Part shown: piece after piece, positions 23,964-36,492 of the stretch
Numbering within the stretch: position 1 is the stretch's first letter
How the letters are laid out: every line of letters begins with the position of its first letter
From: Torymus aiolomorphi
Lineage: Eukaryota; Arthropoda; Insecta; Hymenoptera; Torymidae
Direction of reading: 5' to 3'
Assembly: GCA_036365515.1 (NCBI GenBank)
Contig: CM070877.1
Location: forward strand, 116,900,821 to 116,964,820
DNA: 64,000 nt
The notes under the pieces: model-generated
Seen by the model: the letters and a program-made list of their open reading frames with translations, nothing else
Databases searched by the model: none
Told to the model about the DNA's origin: nothing
Translations under genes and position numbers: made by a program

Positions 23964-24082
23964 CGAGTATTGAACCCGTATACGAATGGCTCGTATCGAA
24001 GTCAATCGGTCCGTTGCTGCCTTCAAAGAACGCGTCTTTTGAAAATAGCCCACTGTCGTGCACCAAACGCATCGTCCACTGT
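23964..24082 (-). CDS. ADAM10/Kuzbanian-like metalloprotease, internal propeptide exon
   Basis: This is an internal coding exon of 119 bp. On the minus strand it follows a TTTTCAG acceptor and ends at a GTAAGT donor (intron begins at 23963). The first base completes a codon begun in the exon at 59873-60020; 39 codons follow and one base is left over. It reads QWTMRLVHDSGLFSK, then DFDTSHSYTGSIL. In the ADAM10/Kuzbanian propeptide a (F/W)xxRL..D..LFS block is likewise followed by a D-DTSH-YTG block, which is the basis for the call. Such proteins are membrane metalloproteases that shed ectodomains such as those of Notch and Delta; the propeptide keeps the enzyme latent. The catalytic HExxH exon is not in the window. 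Whether this is the Kuzbanian or Kuzbanian-like paralogue cannot be told from the propeptide alone. A tRNA-like repeat ends about 45 bp past the donor. Confidence 0.86.
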
Positions 24083-24390
24083 CTGAAAACATAAAACAAT
24101 GCAGCAACATTAACGAGTATTCAAATTCACACGATTCGAACGACAGATAACAATTTAGACTCAGAAATAGTTTGAATCTCATTTTAATATTTGAATAATA
24201 GAAAATACATTGACTCTAGCTTGCGGGAAAGGTCGTTTTACATAGATCTATGCGTAAGCAGTGTCACACCCACGTTAATGATACGAGAGTTTACTATAGG
24301 AAAATGGAAATGAAGGAGTATTTAAATTGTTCTATTTATAGAGAACATAACTTTTTTCTTTCATCGGAGAGCATTGATTATATTATACTA

Positions 24391-25762
24391 CACTGATAGA
24401 AGTACTCATTTGCAGCAAATGAATATATTCAATTAAAATCGAAATGCATGGTACACGGAGAGAAAAATTTCAGTAAAAATTACAAAAAGTTCCGCAATTT
24501 TTACTGAACTTTTCGGTACTGTGGTAACAGACTGCCAAAATGAGCGGATTTACTTGACTTTCTATACTTTTTATAGAATTTTCAGTAAAAATTACCGAAC
24601 TGTTCAGTAACTTTTAAGAGAAGGTTTGGAAGTTTTCGTTGGCGTAACGCGCGGTGGCGCTGTTGACTGTTGTGCGCATGCGCGTTCTTGAATTTCAGCG
24701 AGAATTACCGTGCACAACCGGTAGATGGCGAATATTGAAACTCGCAAGTGACCACGACTTTCCTCAGTTAGTATATAAGTCCGCTGAGTTTCTAAAGTTC
24801 ATATGTAAGCGTTTGCGTATTGCGAAATGTAAGGCATTACTTAGGTTATGTGTAGTATAGTAGTTAGATATGTTTAGGACTTTAGATATAAAAATTTCCT
24901 ATGTAAAAGCGGCGTGCATATTTACATCTTATCTTACACCACAAGGAAAGCAACACTGGATTCCCAACTATTAAAATGGCGATAAGTGCGATTAATATAA
25001 ATTATTCCCATAAATAGATACATTTTTTTTAATTATCATATTCGCCATATTCTATAAAATTTATAACTCAAAAAAGAGTAAAAATTACGGAACGGTTCAG
25101 TAAAAAGTAAGTGCTTAGAAAAATTACCGAACTGTTCTGTAAAATTTACAAAAATGTCAGTCTGTTACCGTAGTACCGTGAAGTTCGGTAAAAATTATCG
25201 AACTTTTTGTAATTTTTACTGAAAATTTTCTCTCCGTGTATGTATTTCGATTAAATCCAAATTTCCGTACTATTACATAATATTTATTAACTGTATGTTC
25301 GTATGTGTTTTATATGAAATCCATCAATTGTTTTATTCGAAATACATATTCCTTAACAGTTAATGAAGATTACTTAGTAGATAGTATCGCAGGTTTTAGA
25401 AAGTTCGTCTATGTTGGTAGCAGCGTAGCTGGCGCAGTACGCAGTGTGTCCAGGATCTGGTAATTAATCGCCACTTTTACATGCGTTTTTATTCATATAT
25501 TGCAATAGTAAACAACAAGTGTAGTGTCGCATAAATTAAAGGTTAGATTACGTTATGATTTTTCATAACGTCCCGTTTTTAATTATAACGACCAACAAAT
25601 AATAGTTCGTTAACCATATTAACTATTCATTATACACCCAATTATTAATTATTAATCCATATGGATTAATAGTAAAGGAATATTCATTTGTCGCAATTTC
25701 GAAGTTCCGCGGCTTAACAGTTAAGTCACAGGGCTTGCTGTCAATGAATACTTCTATCAGTG
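24391..25762. mobile_element. TIR element, outer, with TACTA target duplication
   Basis: The left end is CACTGATAGAAGTACTCATT and the right end ends AATACTTCTATCAGTG. TACTA occurs on both sides (24386-24390 and 25763-25767), which can be read as a 5-bp duplication or as TA within it. The right interior holds GAATATTCATTTGTCGC, the inverse of sequence near the left end. Another TIR element is nested in it at 24454-25238. No coding capacity is seen. Confidence 0.7.
24454..25238. mobile_element. Nested TIR element with TA duplication
   Basis: The ends are CACGGAGAGAAAAATTTCAG and its inverse GAAAATTTTCTCTCCGTG, followed inside by inverted AAAAATTAC and TTCGGTA blocks over about 90 bp. TA flanks both sides. 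The 785-bp element lies inside the one at 24391-25762 and so arrived later. The interior has a GC-richer stretch (24640-24700) but no gene. Confidence 0.75.
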
Positions 25763-25983
25763 TACTATTGACACGTTAATACTTTAAACAATCTTATAAT
25801 GGATTGCAGAAGTTGAGCAAAAAATTAAACACAAAATCCCGGGATAAAACTACCTAATTCTCGGAACCACATTTGTATTTCATAAACAGATGGGTGTTAA
25901 ATACTCCTACAGTACACTCATAAAATTGTATTTAAAATATAATCTTTAAAGAAAATTGATTTGTACAACTTATTACATTAATA

Positions 25984-26985
25984 CACTGAGAGAAATGTTG
26001 TAGTAAAATTTATTATAAACATAAGAAAAATTACTATATTTTGTAGGAACGGAGGGACAAATCGAAATCATAACAATTTTTGCTATGCAACATAGTAATT
26101 TTTATGAATGACCTTAAATTTCAAAAAATTAAATTTTTTCTCGTTCTTCCTGTTTTCAGAACTATTTTCAGACTCTAATCATACAATATTTAATGTGAAA
26201 ATAAATTGAAATGAGAAATAAAAATATTTTTTTTACGAGCGTTGGGATCGAACCTGCAACCTTCACCGCGGCGATCGGACGCGCTAACCATTTACCCAAA
26301 TAGGATTCTTGAGTGTAAAATTTTGGAACTTGTACATGTCAAACCATCGATTTCAAGAAAATTTCAGATAATATTAAATAATGGCAATAAATAACTTTGA
26401 TAACACAAAGAAACGTATCATTAATGTGCATAATATAAAAATAAAATAATTGAAGTAAGGTTTTGAATGTTTGTAAACTTAAAAGCAAGACAAAGTGAAA
26501 TTCCCGTAGAAACATAACCTCAATCAGACACGCGGGCGCCTTGATCTGCGCAGAAAGTACTAATGTTGTAGCAATTTTTACTATGTTGGATAGCAAACTT
26601 TCTTATGGACTGTAGCAATTTTTGAATGTGGCACTTTTTACTATGTTTATAGTAATTTTTAATACGCTACAAAATAAAATTTATACGCTACAAAATAAAA
26701 TTTAAACGCTACAAAATAAAATTTATATTCTATTCTAATAAAAATTAAAAGCAGATATTTTAAATTTTATTATATCACAGTTTTTGCTATGTGTATAGCA
26801 ATTTTTCTTTTATTTCGTAATACTTTCTAATCAACAACTGTCATAAAAATTACAAGAAATTTTGTAATTATTCATACAATTATAATAAAAATGCAGCATA
26901 AAGTGTATTTATCTCACCCTTCCTATACTTTATAGTAATTTTTATTACAGTTATAATAAAATTTACTACAACATTTTTCTCAGTG
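25984..26985. mobile_element. TIR element with TA duplication and tRNA-like interior
   Basis: The left end is CACTGAGAGAAATGTTGTAG and the right end is its inverse ACAACATTTTTCTCAGTG, flanked by TA. The interior contains many TAGTAATTTTTA and TACAAAATAAAATTTA repeats. A tRNA-like sequence lies at 26239-26299 on the minus strand. Confidence 0.75.
26239..26299 (-). repeat. tRNA-like sequence in a TIR element
   Basis: On the minus strand, TGGTTAGCGCGTCCG (A-box region) is followed at tRNA spacing by GGTTCGATCCC (B box). The acceptor stem is not complete. It is probably a SINE-like or captured Pol III promoter. Confidence 0.6.
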
Positions 26986-27613
26986 TACTATTATCAATGT
27001 TATGTAACTACACGGTAACACTTTAGTGCGCAATATTTTTCAAGGCTCAATATATGTACCTTTACAATGATGTTATAATGCTTTTGTGCTTGACTTTTAT
27101 TTTTTATATGCATGAAAATACACTTTTCTAGAAATTATAGATTTTCTAATCAATTAACGCCTTATGTGAATTATAAAAAGTTAAAATAATTTTCATACAA
27201 TTCTATTCAGATTGATTTGAATGGGTAGTTTTTCAAATATCTCGACTTGCATATATTACATATAAATCAATAAATTATAAAACTTCATTACCAGCTGTTA
27301 TAATGAGATTAAAAAGATACATGAAAAACATCCAATTAGTCTACGTGCGTGCCCGTACACTGCATTGTTGGCACATTCGAAGTACTTACATAGTTGTTAT
27401 TAAATCAGCTTTAACCAGGTTTAAAATTTGAAGGTTATATCCAATAAAAGTCTCAATACAGAAAGAACTTGTTTGCACCGCTATCGTCGCATCAGGTGCT
27501 CGGGGAGAAAAAACCGCCTGTTAATGGGTGCTCGTTTACTAATCTTTTCGGCTGCACATGATAGATAATTATAAACTTCTTTCCGCGGTTGCTCCTCGAG
27601 AAGCACGAAATGC

Positions 27614-30021
27614 ACGTCTCTGAAGTTGGCATAACACTTTTGCAGAAATGAGAATCTAAGTAATGGATATTTTGCCGTAAATTATCCGTAAATTATCCGT
27701 GAAAGCCGCAATTTTGCCGCGGCAATTTTTATTAAAAAATTCGAATGTCCTGCCAACTTCAGGTGAAGTTAGCAAGCCACCCCTCCAAAACCTAAGTTTA
27801 CATTAGTCCTACCAAAACCAAACGCACATAGGAATTTGTCGCTTTTTTGCCGCAAAAGAACAGTACTATGAAGAAAATGAAATAACAATTAATATTATAA
27901 TTATAAACAATAATTATCTCAAACACTAAGAAAATAGCAAACCACGGCTCAGAAACTAACTTATACCGCCGCCATACTAGCACAGGAATTTGCCGCTTTT
28001 TTGCCGTGAGACAGTGGTGTTATGTAGAAAACGAAAAACTATTTTTTACTATTGTTATAAATAATAGCAGCGTTAATTCACATGAAAATAGAAAACCACG
28101 GCCATGAAACTAACTTTAGACGACTCATACCGCCAACATACTGGCACAGAAATTTGCCGCTTTTTTGCCGTGACACAACGGTGTTATATAGAAGTAGAAG
28201 AAATAATTTTTAATATTTGTTATAAATAATAGTTGCGTAAATTCATATGAAGGTAGCAAACCACGGCGATGAAACTAACTTTAGACGACTCATACCGCCA
28301 ACATACAGGCACAGGAATTTGCCGCTTTTTTGCCGTGAGGCAACGGTGTTATTTAGAAAAAGAAAAACAAATTGATTTATTATTATAAACAATAATAATG
28401 TCAAACAATAAGAAGGTAGCAGACCTCGACCCAGAAACCAACTTTAGACGACACTTAAGGCACTATACTAGCAGATGATTTTGCCGCTTTTTTGCCGTGA
28501 CACAAAGGTGTTATATAGAAGATGAAAAAATAGTTTTTACTATTTGTTATAAATAATAGTTGCGTAAATTCACACGAAGTCAGCAGACCACGGTAATGAA
28601 ACTAACTTTATACTACTCATATCGGCGCAATAGGAGCTCAGGAATTGGCCGCTTTTTTGCCGTGAGACAGTGTTGTTATGTAGATGATGAAAAAATAATT
28701 TTTAATATTTGTTATAGATAATAGTTGCGTGAATTCATATGAAGGTAGCGAACCACGGCCATGAAACTAACTTTAGGCGACTCATACCGCCAACATACTG
28801 GAACAGAAATTTGCCGTTTTTTTGCCGTGACACAACGGTGTTATATAGAAGTAGAAGAAATAATTTTTAATATTTGCTATCTTCTTATTGTTTGACATTA
28901 TTATTGTTTATAATAATAAATCAATTTTTTTTCTTTTTCTACATAACACCGTTGCCTCACGGCAAAAAAGCGGCAAATTCCTGTGCCAGTATGTTGGCGG
29001 TATGAGTCGTCTAAAGTTAGTTTCATCGCCGTGGTTTGCTACCTTCATATGAATTTACGCAACTATTATTTATAACAAATATTAAAAATTATTTCTTCTA
29101 CTTCTATATAACACCGTTGTGTCACGCCAAAAAAGCGGCAAATTTCTGTGCCAGTATGTTGGCGGTATGAGTCGTCTAAAGTTATTTTCATGGCCGTGGT
29201 TTGCTACCTTCATATGAATTCACGCCACTATTATCTATAACAAATATTAAAAATTATTTTTTCATCTTCTATATTACACCGTTGTGTCACGGCAAAATAC
29301 CGGCAAAATCCTGTGCTAGTATGGCGGCGGTATGGGTCGTCTAAAGTTAGTTTCATGACCTTGGTTTGTTACCTTCATATGAATTTACGCAACTATTATT
29401 TGTAACAAATATTAAAAATTATTTCTTCTACTTCTATATAACACCGTTGTGTCACGGCAAAAAAGCGGCAAATTTCTGTTCCAGTATGTTGGCGGTATGA
29501 GTCGTCTAAAGTTAGTTTCATGGCCGTGGTTTTCTATTTTCATGTGAATTAACGCTGCTATTATTTATAACAGTAGTAAAAAATAGTTTTTCGTTTTCTA
29601 CATAACACCACTGTCTCACGGCAAAAAAGCGGCAAATTCCTGTGCTAGTATGGCGGCGGTATAAGGGGTCTAAAGTTAGTTTCTGAGCCGTGGTTTGCTA
29701 TTTTCTTAGTGTTTGAGATAATTATTGTTTATAATTATAATATTAATTGTTATTTCATTTTCTACATAGCACTGTTCTTTTGCGGCAAAAAAGCGGCAAA
29801 TTCCTATGTGTGTTTAGTTTTGGTAGGACTAATGTAAACTTAGGTTTTGGAGGGGTGGTTTGCTAACTTCATCTGAAGTTGGCAGGATATTCGAATTTTT
29901 TAATAAAAATTGCCGCGGCAAAATTGCGGCTTTCACGGATAATTTACGGATAATTTACGGCAAAATATCCATTACTTAGATTCTCATTTCTGCAAAAGTG
30001 TTATGCCAACTTCAGAGACGT
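27614..30021. mobile_element. 2.4-kb foldback element with 13 internal repeats and a 9-bp duplication
   Basis: The ends are ACGTCTCTGAAGTTGGCA and its exact inverse. ACGAAATGC is duplicated outside (27605-27613 and 30022-30030). Each arm starts with about 220 bp of terminal sequence containing paired AATTATCCGTAA/TTACGGATAATT blocks and GCCGCGGCAA. It continues with tandem units of about 165 bp, each with a GCCGCTTTTTTGCCGTGA core. Seven units lie in the left arm (27835-28830) and six inverted units in the right arm (28955-29800). The switch point is near 28880-28900. There is no ORF. The 9-bp duplication and long arms suggest a Mutator-like foldback. Confidence 0.85.
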
Positions 30022-30030
30022 ACGAAATGC

Positions 30031-32256
30031 TTACATAACTCGTGCTCAAATCGGTTTACGCACGCGCTCAAGAGCGACGACAGCCGGCTATAATCCCTTC
30101 CCTATCCCGCGGCAAAAGCTCCAATTTTCTGGGGACTTTGTGTACATTCGACTGGCTATATGGAGCAATGAAGCGCGGGCAGGCGACCTTCGCGGCTGAT
30201 CCTCTCATAATCTCCCGCGTCGAACGTCCATAATCCAGGCGCGCGGCTAAAAAGCCCGCGTCGGGCAAAAAGCAGCGGGCATCGGCAAATGATGAAAAAC
30301 GGATTAGCCGCCGCAGGGAGAGAGCCGCGGTGGCATCCCACAGCGCGTGTGGGACAAGCTAGCCGCGTCCTCGCGCGGGTCTTATCGCCAGTTGTAAATA
30401 AATATTCCATCGGGGTAGGGGTCGCGCGCGCTGGCCCTGGCCTGCCCAAGTTGAAGTTCACGCGCGGCCGGGAGACAGAAGAAGCCGTACGCCCGAGGCA
30501 ACTGGCTTCGGATGTTCGTACTTATATACCGTAGGTACGTGGATGTAGCTAGATGCCAGACGGTCGACAATCAAGTTGCGGACTCTTGCTTCTTCGTTCC
30601 CGGGCTAAGAGAGCGCGGCTTTATGCGAGGAGCAGCTCTTCCTCCTATGTGCTCGATTTGCGCCGGGTCGACTTTAAGACGAGGCGCCAGATTCAAACTG
30701 CTCAACTTCGCAATGCGATTATGTTCGTCTAGCCGAGCGTTTAAAGCCCTACTCTCTCTGCATGTGTAGCTACAGTACTAAGAACTCTCCTTTTTCCACT
30801 AGTGCCCTTTACTCGCCGGTCTTTTACAGCCTAAGAGCAGCAACAAAGACGCAAGAGACAGCCGTGTAGGGCTGCGTGTAATTTCCTGTAAGCAAATTTA
30901 CTAGCGAAACTCGCGGGCGATAATCTCGTTAAGCGGCGCGTTGCGGTGCGCGACCGCGACTTTTCAATGTCAGCCACGTGGCGGGAGCACCCTGGAAAGA
31001 CTTCGAAAGCCGAGCTTATCCCTGTTATTATGATGCGCCTTGTAAATGCGAACTTTGATCATTTGCAATCTGTGCTTCTGGATTCCTCAACCCGCAGCGA
31101 GCTCTACGCTGCGACACTTGTGCCATCAATGCGAATAACATTCAAATTACGTCACCCACATTTATATTATCATCTGCAGGAACTTCTATTCCATTGTTGT
31201 GAGGATTTAACAATTTCTGCAATGCTTGATGCAAATCCTTATTGTATAATAATCACGATAAATGGACCCTCATTCAATTTCGAAGTCATTGAAATGTTAT
31301 AAATGCTCTTATAACAATTTCTTGATAATGAATTTTCAATTGAAAATATATTGCATGAATAAATCAAGTTAATTAATGAATGTAATTTATTAAAACCATG
31401 CTTAGAACTTTTAAGACTTTTACCTCAATTCAAACCCGCGTGTAAATAAAATTTCACAGCGAGTTTGATTAGCACCGAAATGAAAGTATAAATAGAGCAA
31501 CGTTGAATGTAAAAAGAATAGTGATGCGGTGAAAAATTGTCTAACTGTACAACGCAAAAGAATCCAATTAGGTCCCAGCAGCAACAGACGATTTCCACAC
31601 CTCTCAAAAAGCATAGTAAAAAAATGCAAGCCTTTTATTATTAACGTTCAATTATAAAGTGCAGGCTGAGGCAGGAGCACTTAGTATTCATTGCTGCGTA
31701 AATTATTATGAGTCTCATTTCGCAAAAAGAGAAGAGCGGAGGTATCGAGCACGGCATGTGTGCAGAAGAAAATCAGTACATACATGGCTGGCGCTGCGCG
31801 ATGCTCCGCGTGGCAATTCTTTTCTCGTCTATCATTTGTATCACACGTAACCCCGGAATATAATGCCCCCTCTTCTCTCTCTGGTTCTCTTTTTTCAGTT
31901 TCTCTTTTGCACAGGCAAACTCTCGTCGGAGAGAATCAACTTTATATTTTTCTTTGCCACCGTAGTGCAGGAACACGCGCTGCTGCGTATTTCAGAAAGA
32001 AATACGGTTATCTCGCAAGCTTATGAAACAAGCCACACTGATCCCTCGACGTAATCGTCAGCGGACCCGACGGCGCGGTTGCAGTCTCACGATATACACG
32101 TGTGCAGACAGAGAAAGAGAGAAAAAGAGAGGCATCGCCCGTCGCGCTCCCTCACACGGGGGCACGCTTTCGCTTGCTTTTTCCATTATTTTACTTTGTT
32201 CGCGTTCCTCTGCTGCGCACCCCCGCGTTACTCCCAACCGCGCGTGCTTCTCTTCT

Positions 32257-32257
<1 letters not shown>
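30031..32257. other. GC-rich island after the foldback element
   Basis: 30040-31000 is strongly GC-rich with many CGCG and a few scattered ATGs. A 118-codon frame at 30946-31302 starts in it and runs into AT-rich sequence; it has no recognised domain. 31300-31640 is AT-rich and 31650-32257 is of mixed composition. Confidence 0.4.
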
Positions 32258-32349
<92 letters not shown>

Positions 32350-32393
32350 CTCTGCCTCTCTGCCTCTCTCTGTCTCTCTGCCTCTCTCTCTGC

Positions 32394-32485
<92 letters not shown>
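32258..32485. repeat. (CT)n microsatellite, about 230 bp
   Basis: A CT run with TCTG-containing interruptions between 32340 and 32402. Long Ser/Leu and Arg/Glu frames across it are artefacts. Confidence 0.95.
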
Positions 32486-32488
<3 letters not shown>

Positions 32489-33384
32489 GCTCACTCCCTC
32501 ACTCGCTCTTTCTTGAGTTTTCGTTTATTTGTAATCTTCCATTTATTCGAATTGTCGATTTCCCGACTCTATAGAATAAATGGCTCGGTGAACGATCTCG
32601 TGGGAAAATAATAAAAGCTCGGTATGACACATCGGATCAATAAATCTAATAGTCACTTTGTAAATTTATTGCTTTGGCTCTATATAGTATCTGCTCTGAA
32701 CGAATAGTTTTAAAAGCGCGTACTATTCTTCAAAAAATTTTTATTCACAATGATGGAATCAAAGTTTTATAAATTAATATTTTGAACATTCTTTAAACAG
32801 CCAATTTACGTTTTACAATCGTTCCTACTTATTTTATTGATTCTAATTAAAAAGAGAAATATTTTTTATTACTTCAAATTTTGTAATATAATGTCCATAA
32901 ATATTTCCGAACTAAATGATGTAATTTACAATAAACTTTTTACAAAATATTTTACGCATTTTAATCATGCTCAAATAATTATATGAAATTTTTACTATTT
33001 TTTACAAATTACAAAATTTTAAAATTGTTTTATTATAACTTCAGGTAATTCTACATCAATTTTAGAAGATAAAACTGACAAATTCACTGTGAATCGCGAA
33101 TATATGACATTGATATTTGAAAAGTTCTTTTTTGGTAAAGTGAACAATTTTAAATCCTACTTCATGGAACTTTTTACAATCGGATTAAATGAAAAAAATG
33201 ATGATATTTTCAATAAAATGTATATGAATAATTTGATTTTTACAAAATACCTTTATTCTTCTTTTAGCCGACAGTTGTGTAACTGTCATTTATTATTCTG
33301 TAAAACAGATCTGAACCTAATAGGCATATTAAAATGAATAAATTATTGCTCTAGCACAGTATTACAGAACTACGAGTACTCCCA

Positions 33385-33878
33385 CACGGAAAGAAATTTG
33401 GTTCAACCGACGTTTAGCTAGTCGGCGAACAGCGCGCTCACGACGTTAGGCGTCAGACCGCCTCCATTGGGCTATCAGATCACTCAATTCTTCGGTCGTC
33501 TAACTTCTCACTCGCGGAGAGCTCTAACCTCAAAATCATAACTTTAATATGATTATTCGGCTCTCGGGGTATAAAATATGGTTCGAAACTGGTGCGTAAG
33601 AGGATTCTTACCTTATGTGACTTTTTTCACTCGCTTCGCTCGTGCGAAAAACGTCACATGAGCTAAATAATCACCTTCCATACCCGACTAGCACAGCTCA
33701 TGAAAAACAAAGGAGAGTAGCGCCCTCAAACATTCGTCTGTCAGACGCCGAAAATTGAGCGAGCAGATCGCCCAATTTGGAATTACAAACCGCCAAATCG
33801 TTGGTTGTTCTGTTTATATCAAAATTGGCGTGTCCGACTTCCACCGGTGGACAACTGTTCGCCCAAATTTCTTTCCGT
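33385..33878. mobile_element. Short TIR element with CACGGAAAG ends
   Basis: The left end CACGGAAAGAAATTTGG is matched by CCAAATTTCTTTCCGTG at the right. GGCGTCAGACCG and CTGTCAGACGCC form a second inverted pair inside. Only the right side has the flanking TA. About 0.5 kb, non-coding. Confidence 0.6.
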
Positions 33879-33884
33879 GTACGC

Positions 33885-36168
33885 AGAAAAAATCAGCTGT
33901 ATGCCGTTAGCGGAAAGTCGTACACCAGTTGAAACTTCGGCGGCTGAGCCCATCCCTCGTTGGTGGAATTTTCGTTCAATTTTCCCGTGTCATTTCACGT
34001 GTCCGTCCCGTTGGTTGGCGTAGCATAAACGCGGCTGTCTACCTGTACGCGGAATCCGCTGCAAACAAACGAGATTACGCTCGGGCAGAGAACCGCAGTG
34101 GCAATGCATGGAACGGCGCTTCTCTCTTTCCCTCAATTTTTCAATGTCAATTTTGATTTCCGTCACAGGCTGGAACTAGCGAGAGAGAAAGAGAGAGAAC
34201 GAGCAAGAGAAAAAGAGAGTAATAGAGCCGGACGACCGAATGAAATACTGCATAAAATTGCAAAAGGCTCGCTCGGGCTCTGCCAAGGGGGTGGAGGCTC
34301 TGCCGCTCTGCCTTTCTTTGCATGTACGCAGCCGCGAAAGCGAGAGAGGGAGGGGAGGTGTTTCGCTACCCCCCGCATGGCGCATCGATCAAGCCCGCGT
34401 GTATACAGCGTGCTTTCACGTGATTTTGCAGATTTTCACTTCATAGTTAAAATTCAATTTTCACGCACTTGTTAACCAAGCGCGCCTACAGTTATTCAAT
34501 TAGCCCGCCATCGATCAAACAAACCTGCCAATTGAGTGAAGCACTGACACTTTTTTTTTACACTCTTCGCTTCGTAATTATATTTTTTATTTGTTGCAAT
34601 CGCTCATAGTAAAAAGCGTGTACATGAAAAAGATATAGGTACAGGATGTAAAAATATTTAAAATTTCAGATATAAGCATCTTTTGTTGAATAATATTCAA
34701 ATAAAGTTTTATTTGTTTGCCACACATATTAATGCATAATTAATGCATAACTGTGTGAGATTCACACTTGAAAAAACTGACATAAGAACTCGATCACTGT
34801 ACTACTAGGCCAGAGCTCGAAGTCCCAAACACAATCGATTCCCATGCATTCGCACAAATAATTAGGAAAAGTGAGAATCATCAGGTGAATTTACAAAATC
34901 GGTATGATACAGTGGATAGAGATCAGGGCTACGACACTGCATAACTGCATGACGAGAAGAACTTCACCCCGTCAAACAGCAAAGTCAACCAGCAACCACG
35001 CTAAGCAGCTGCGCAATGCACCAAGTCCTTCGTGTCAACGCGCGAGTTATTTACGTACTTACTACTGCGACGCGTGTAGTTTTAGCATCTACTTCTTGCA
35101 AGCTGTAAGTCACTCTTAATAAACCTAATGCATAAACTTAAACCTATTAGAGTAGAGTTTCTTATGTTACACCTCTTTGAGCCCATAATTTGAAAAGGGC
35201 TCAAGAAGCCAAAATCCTCTGACACAAAGTCTGCAAAAGGACCTATAGATATACTTCTGTTTCTATATTCAGAAAAAGTATGCTTCTGTCCTAAAATGAT
35301 TTTAAGATAATAATATAAGATGCAGATAAAAGATAACGAGAAAGGCGGAAAAGTCTGACACAAAGATAACAAGCTAAGATAGAAAGTAGATGAGTCAATT
35401 ACATTAGTCTCATTTTTTTTAGGAAGATAGAAGTGGGAGAATTATACGTTTTGATGCAGGAGGACTTTATGTCTTGAAATGCAGAATTATTGGTAATATA
35501 CTATTTTTATATTACTAGTCAAAGCCTTGATTGGTCGAATGGTTAACTGTTTGGCTAATTCTCAATGTAAAAGTCATGAACGATTCATAATGGTGTATTT
35601 TTCGAATTCTCTATCATAAGGTTTTTTAAAAAGTTTTTTAGGTAACTCGAGTATTTTCCAAATTTTGTTCTTCATATTGGATTATAATTTCAAATATTTC
35701 GTATAATTACAAATTATATTTCATAATTTTAAGATTAGTTCTAACTTAAAGTCTATATATTTTTTTCACGAATCTGTTAAAAATCTCAAAGTTTGAATTC
35801 TATTCGTCTTTGAGCTGACCCACTTAATCACACAATCTCGATTATTACGTTTGACAGATAGGTTCCTGTGCTTGAATGTTTACATGCGATCACACTGTTA
35901 TAGTTCTATGTTTTTGGCGTTGCTCGGGCTTTATCGTCGAACTGCTGGTATGCGTGGTCTTGTGTGTTGTTTTGCGTAGGAGAGAGTTAGAGTATAACAC
36001 TACGGAGGACAATGAAGTCACGGTTTTATAGTTTTTTTTTAAATATTTTTTTATACATCGTTAATAAATTGTGTAATTAACTCAATAGTATAAAAACTGT
36101 ATATTATACCCTCTTAGCAACAAAATATAATCTGCAATACTCACTCAAACAGTATTAATGTATTGGAG
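33885..36168. other. Mixed intronic sequence
   Basis: The GC-rich stretch 33885-34450 includes a GAGA-rich part (34185-34225). It is followed by AT-rich sequence and a very degenerate tRNA-like stretch near 35527. No gene seen. Confidence 0.4.
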
Positions 36169-36433
36169 TACACTGAGGGAAACTTAGTAGAATAATTATA
36201 AAAACGCTCAGTAAAAATTACCATACTGTATGGGAAAACCGACCACAGACTGTCAGTCTGGTAATTTTTATAGTCAGTCTGATAGTTTTTATAAAGGAGT
36301 AGGGTAATTTTCTATTCGCATTGAAAAATAAAGAAAAAAATATTTTTTTCATAATTTGACAATTTATACAAAATAAATAAGTAAGTAATATTAAATAATA
36401 AATTAAATGACGAATTTTTAATGCTGAAAAAAA

Positions 36434-36492
36434 GCGGCCGGGATGAAGAATCGAACCCTGGACCTTCGAGTTGACAGGCGAACAGCTTACCG
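36434..36492 (-). repeat. tRNA-like sequence, B-box part
   Basis: On the minus strand it holds GGTTCGATTC (B box) and the anticodon-arm region. The A-box part lies across the insertion at 37986-38003 (GTGTGGCGCAGTCG). The two parts join without loss. Confidence 0.65.

Noticed and set aside
30946..31302. A 118-codon plus-strand frame
   Set aside because: No recognised motif, no promoter or splice context, and abrupt base-composition change within it. Kept only as a note.
32023..32574. Frames of 145 to 183 codons rich in Ser and Leu
   Set aside because: They are translations of the CT microsatellite, open in all three frames at once.
35522..35600. A tRNA-like sequence (ATTGGTCGAATGGTTAACTG)
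   Set aside because: The B box is too degenerate (TGAACGATTCAT) to support the call.
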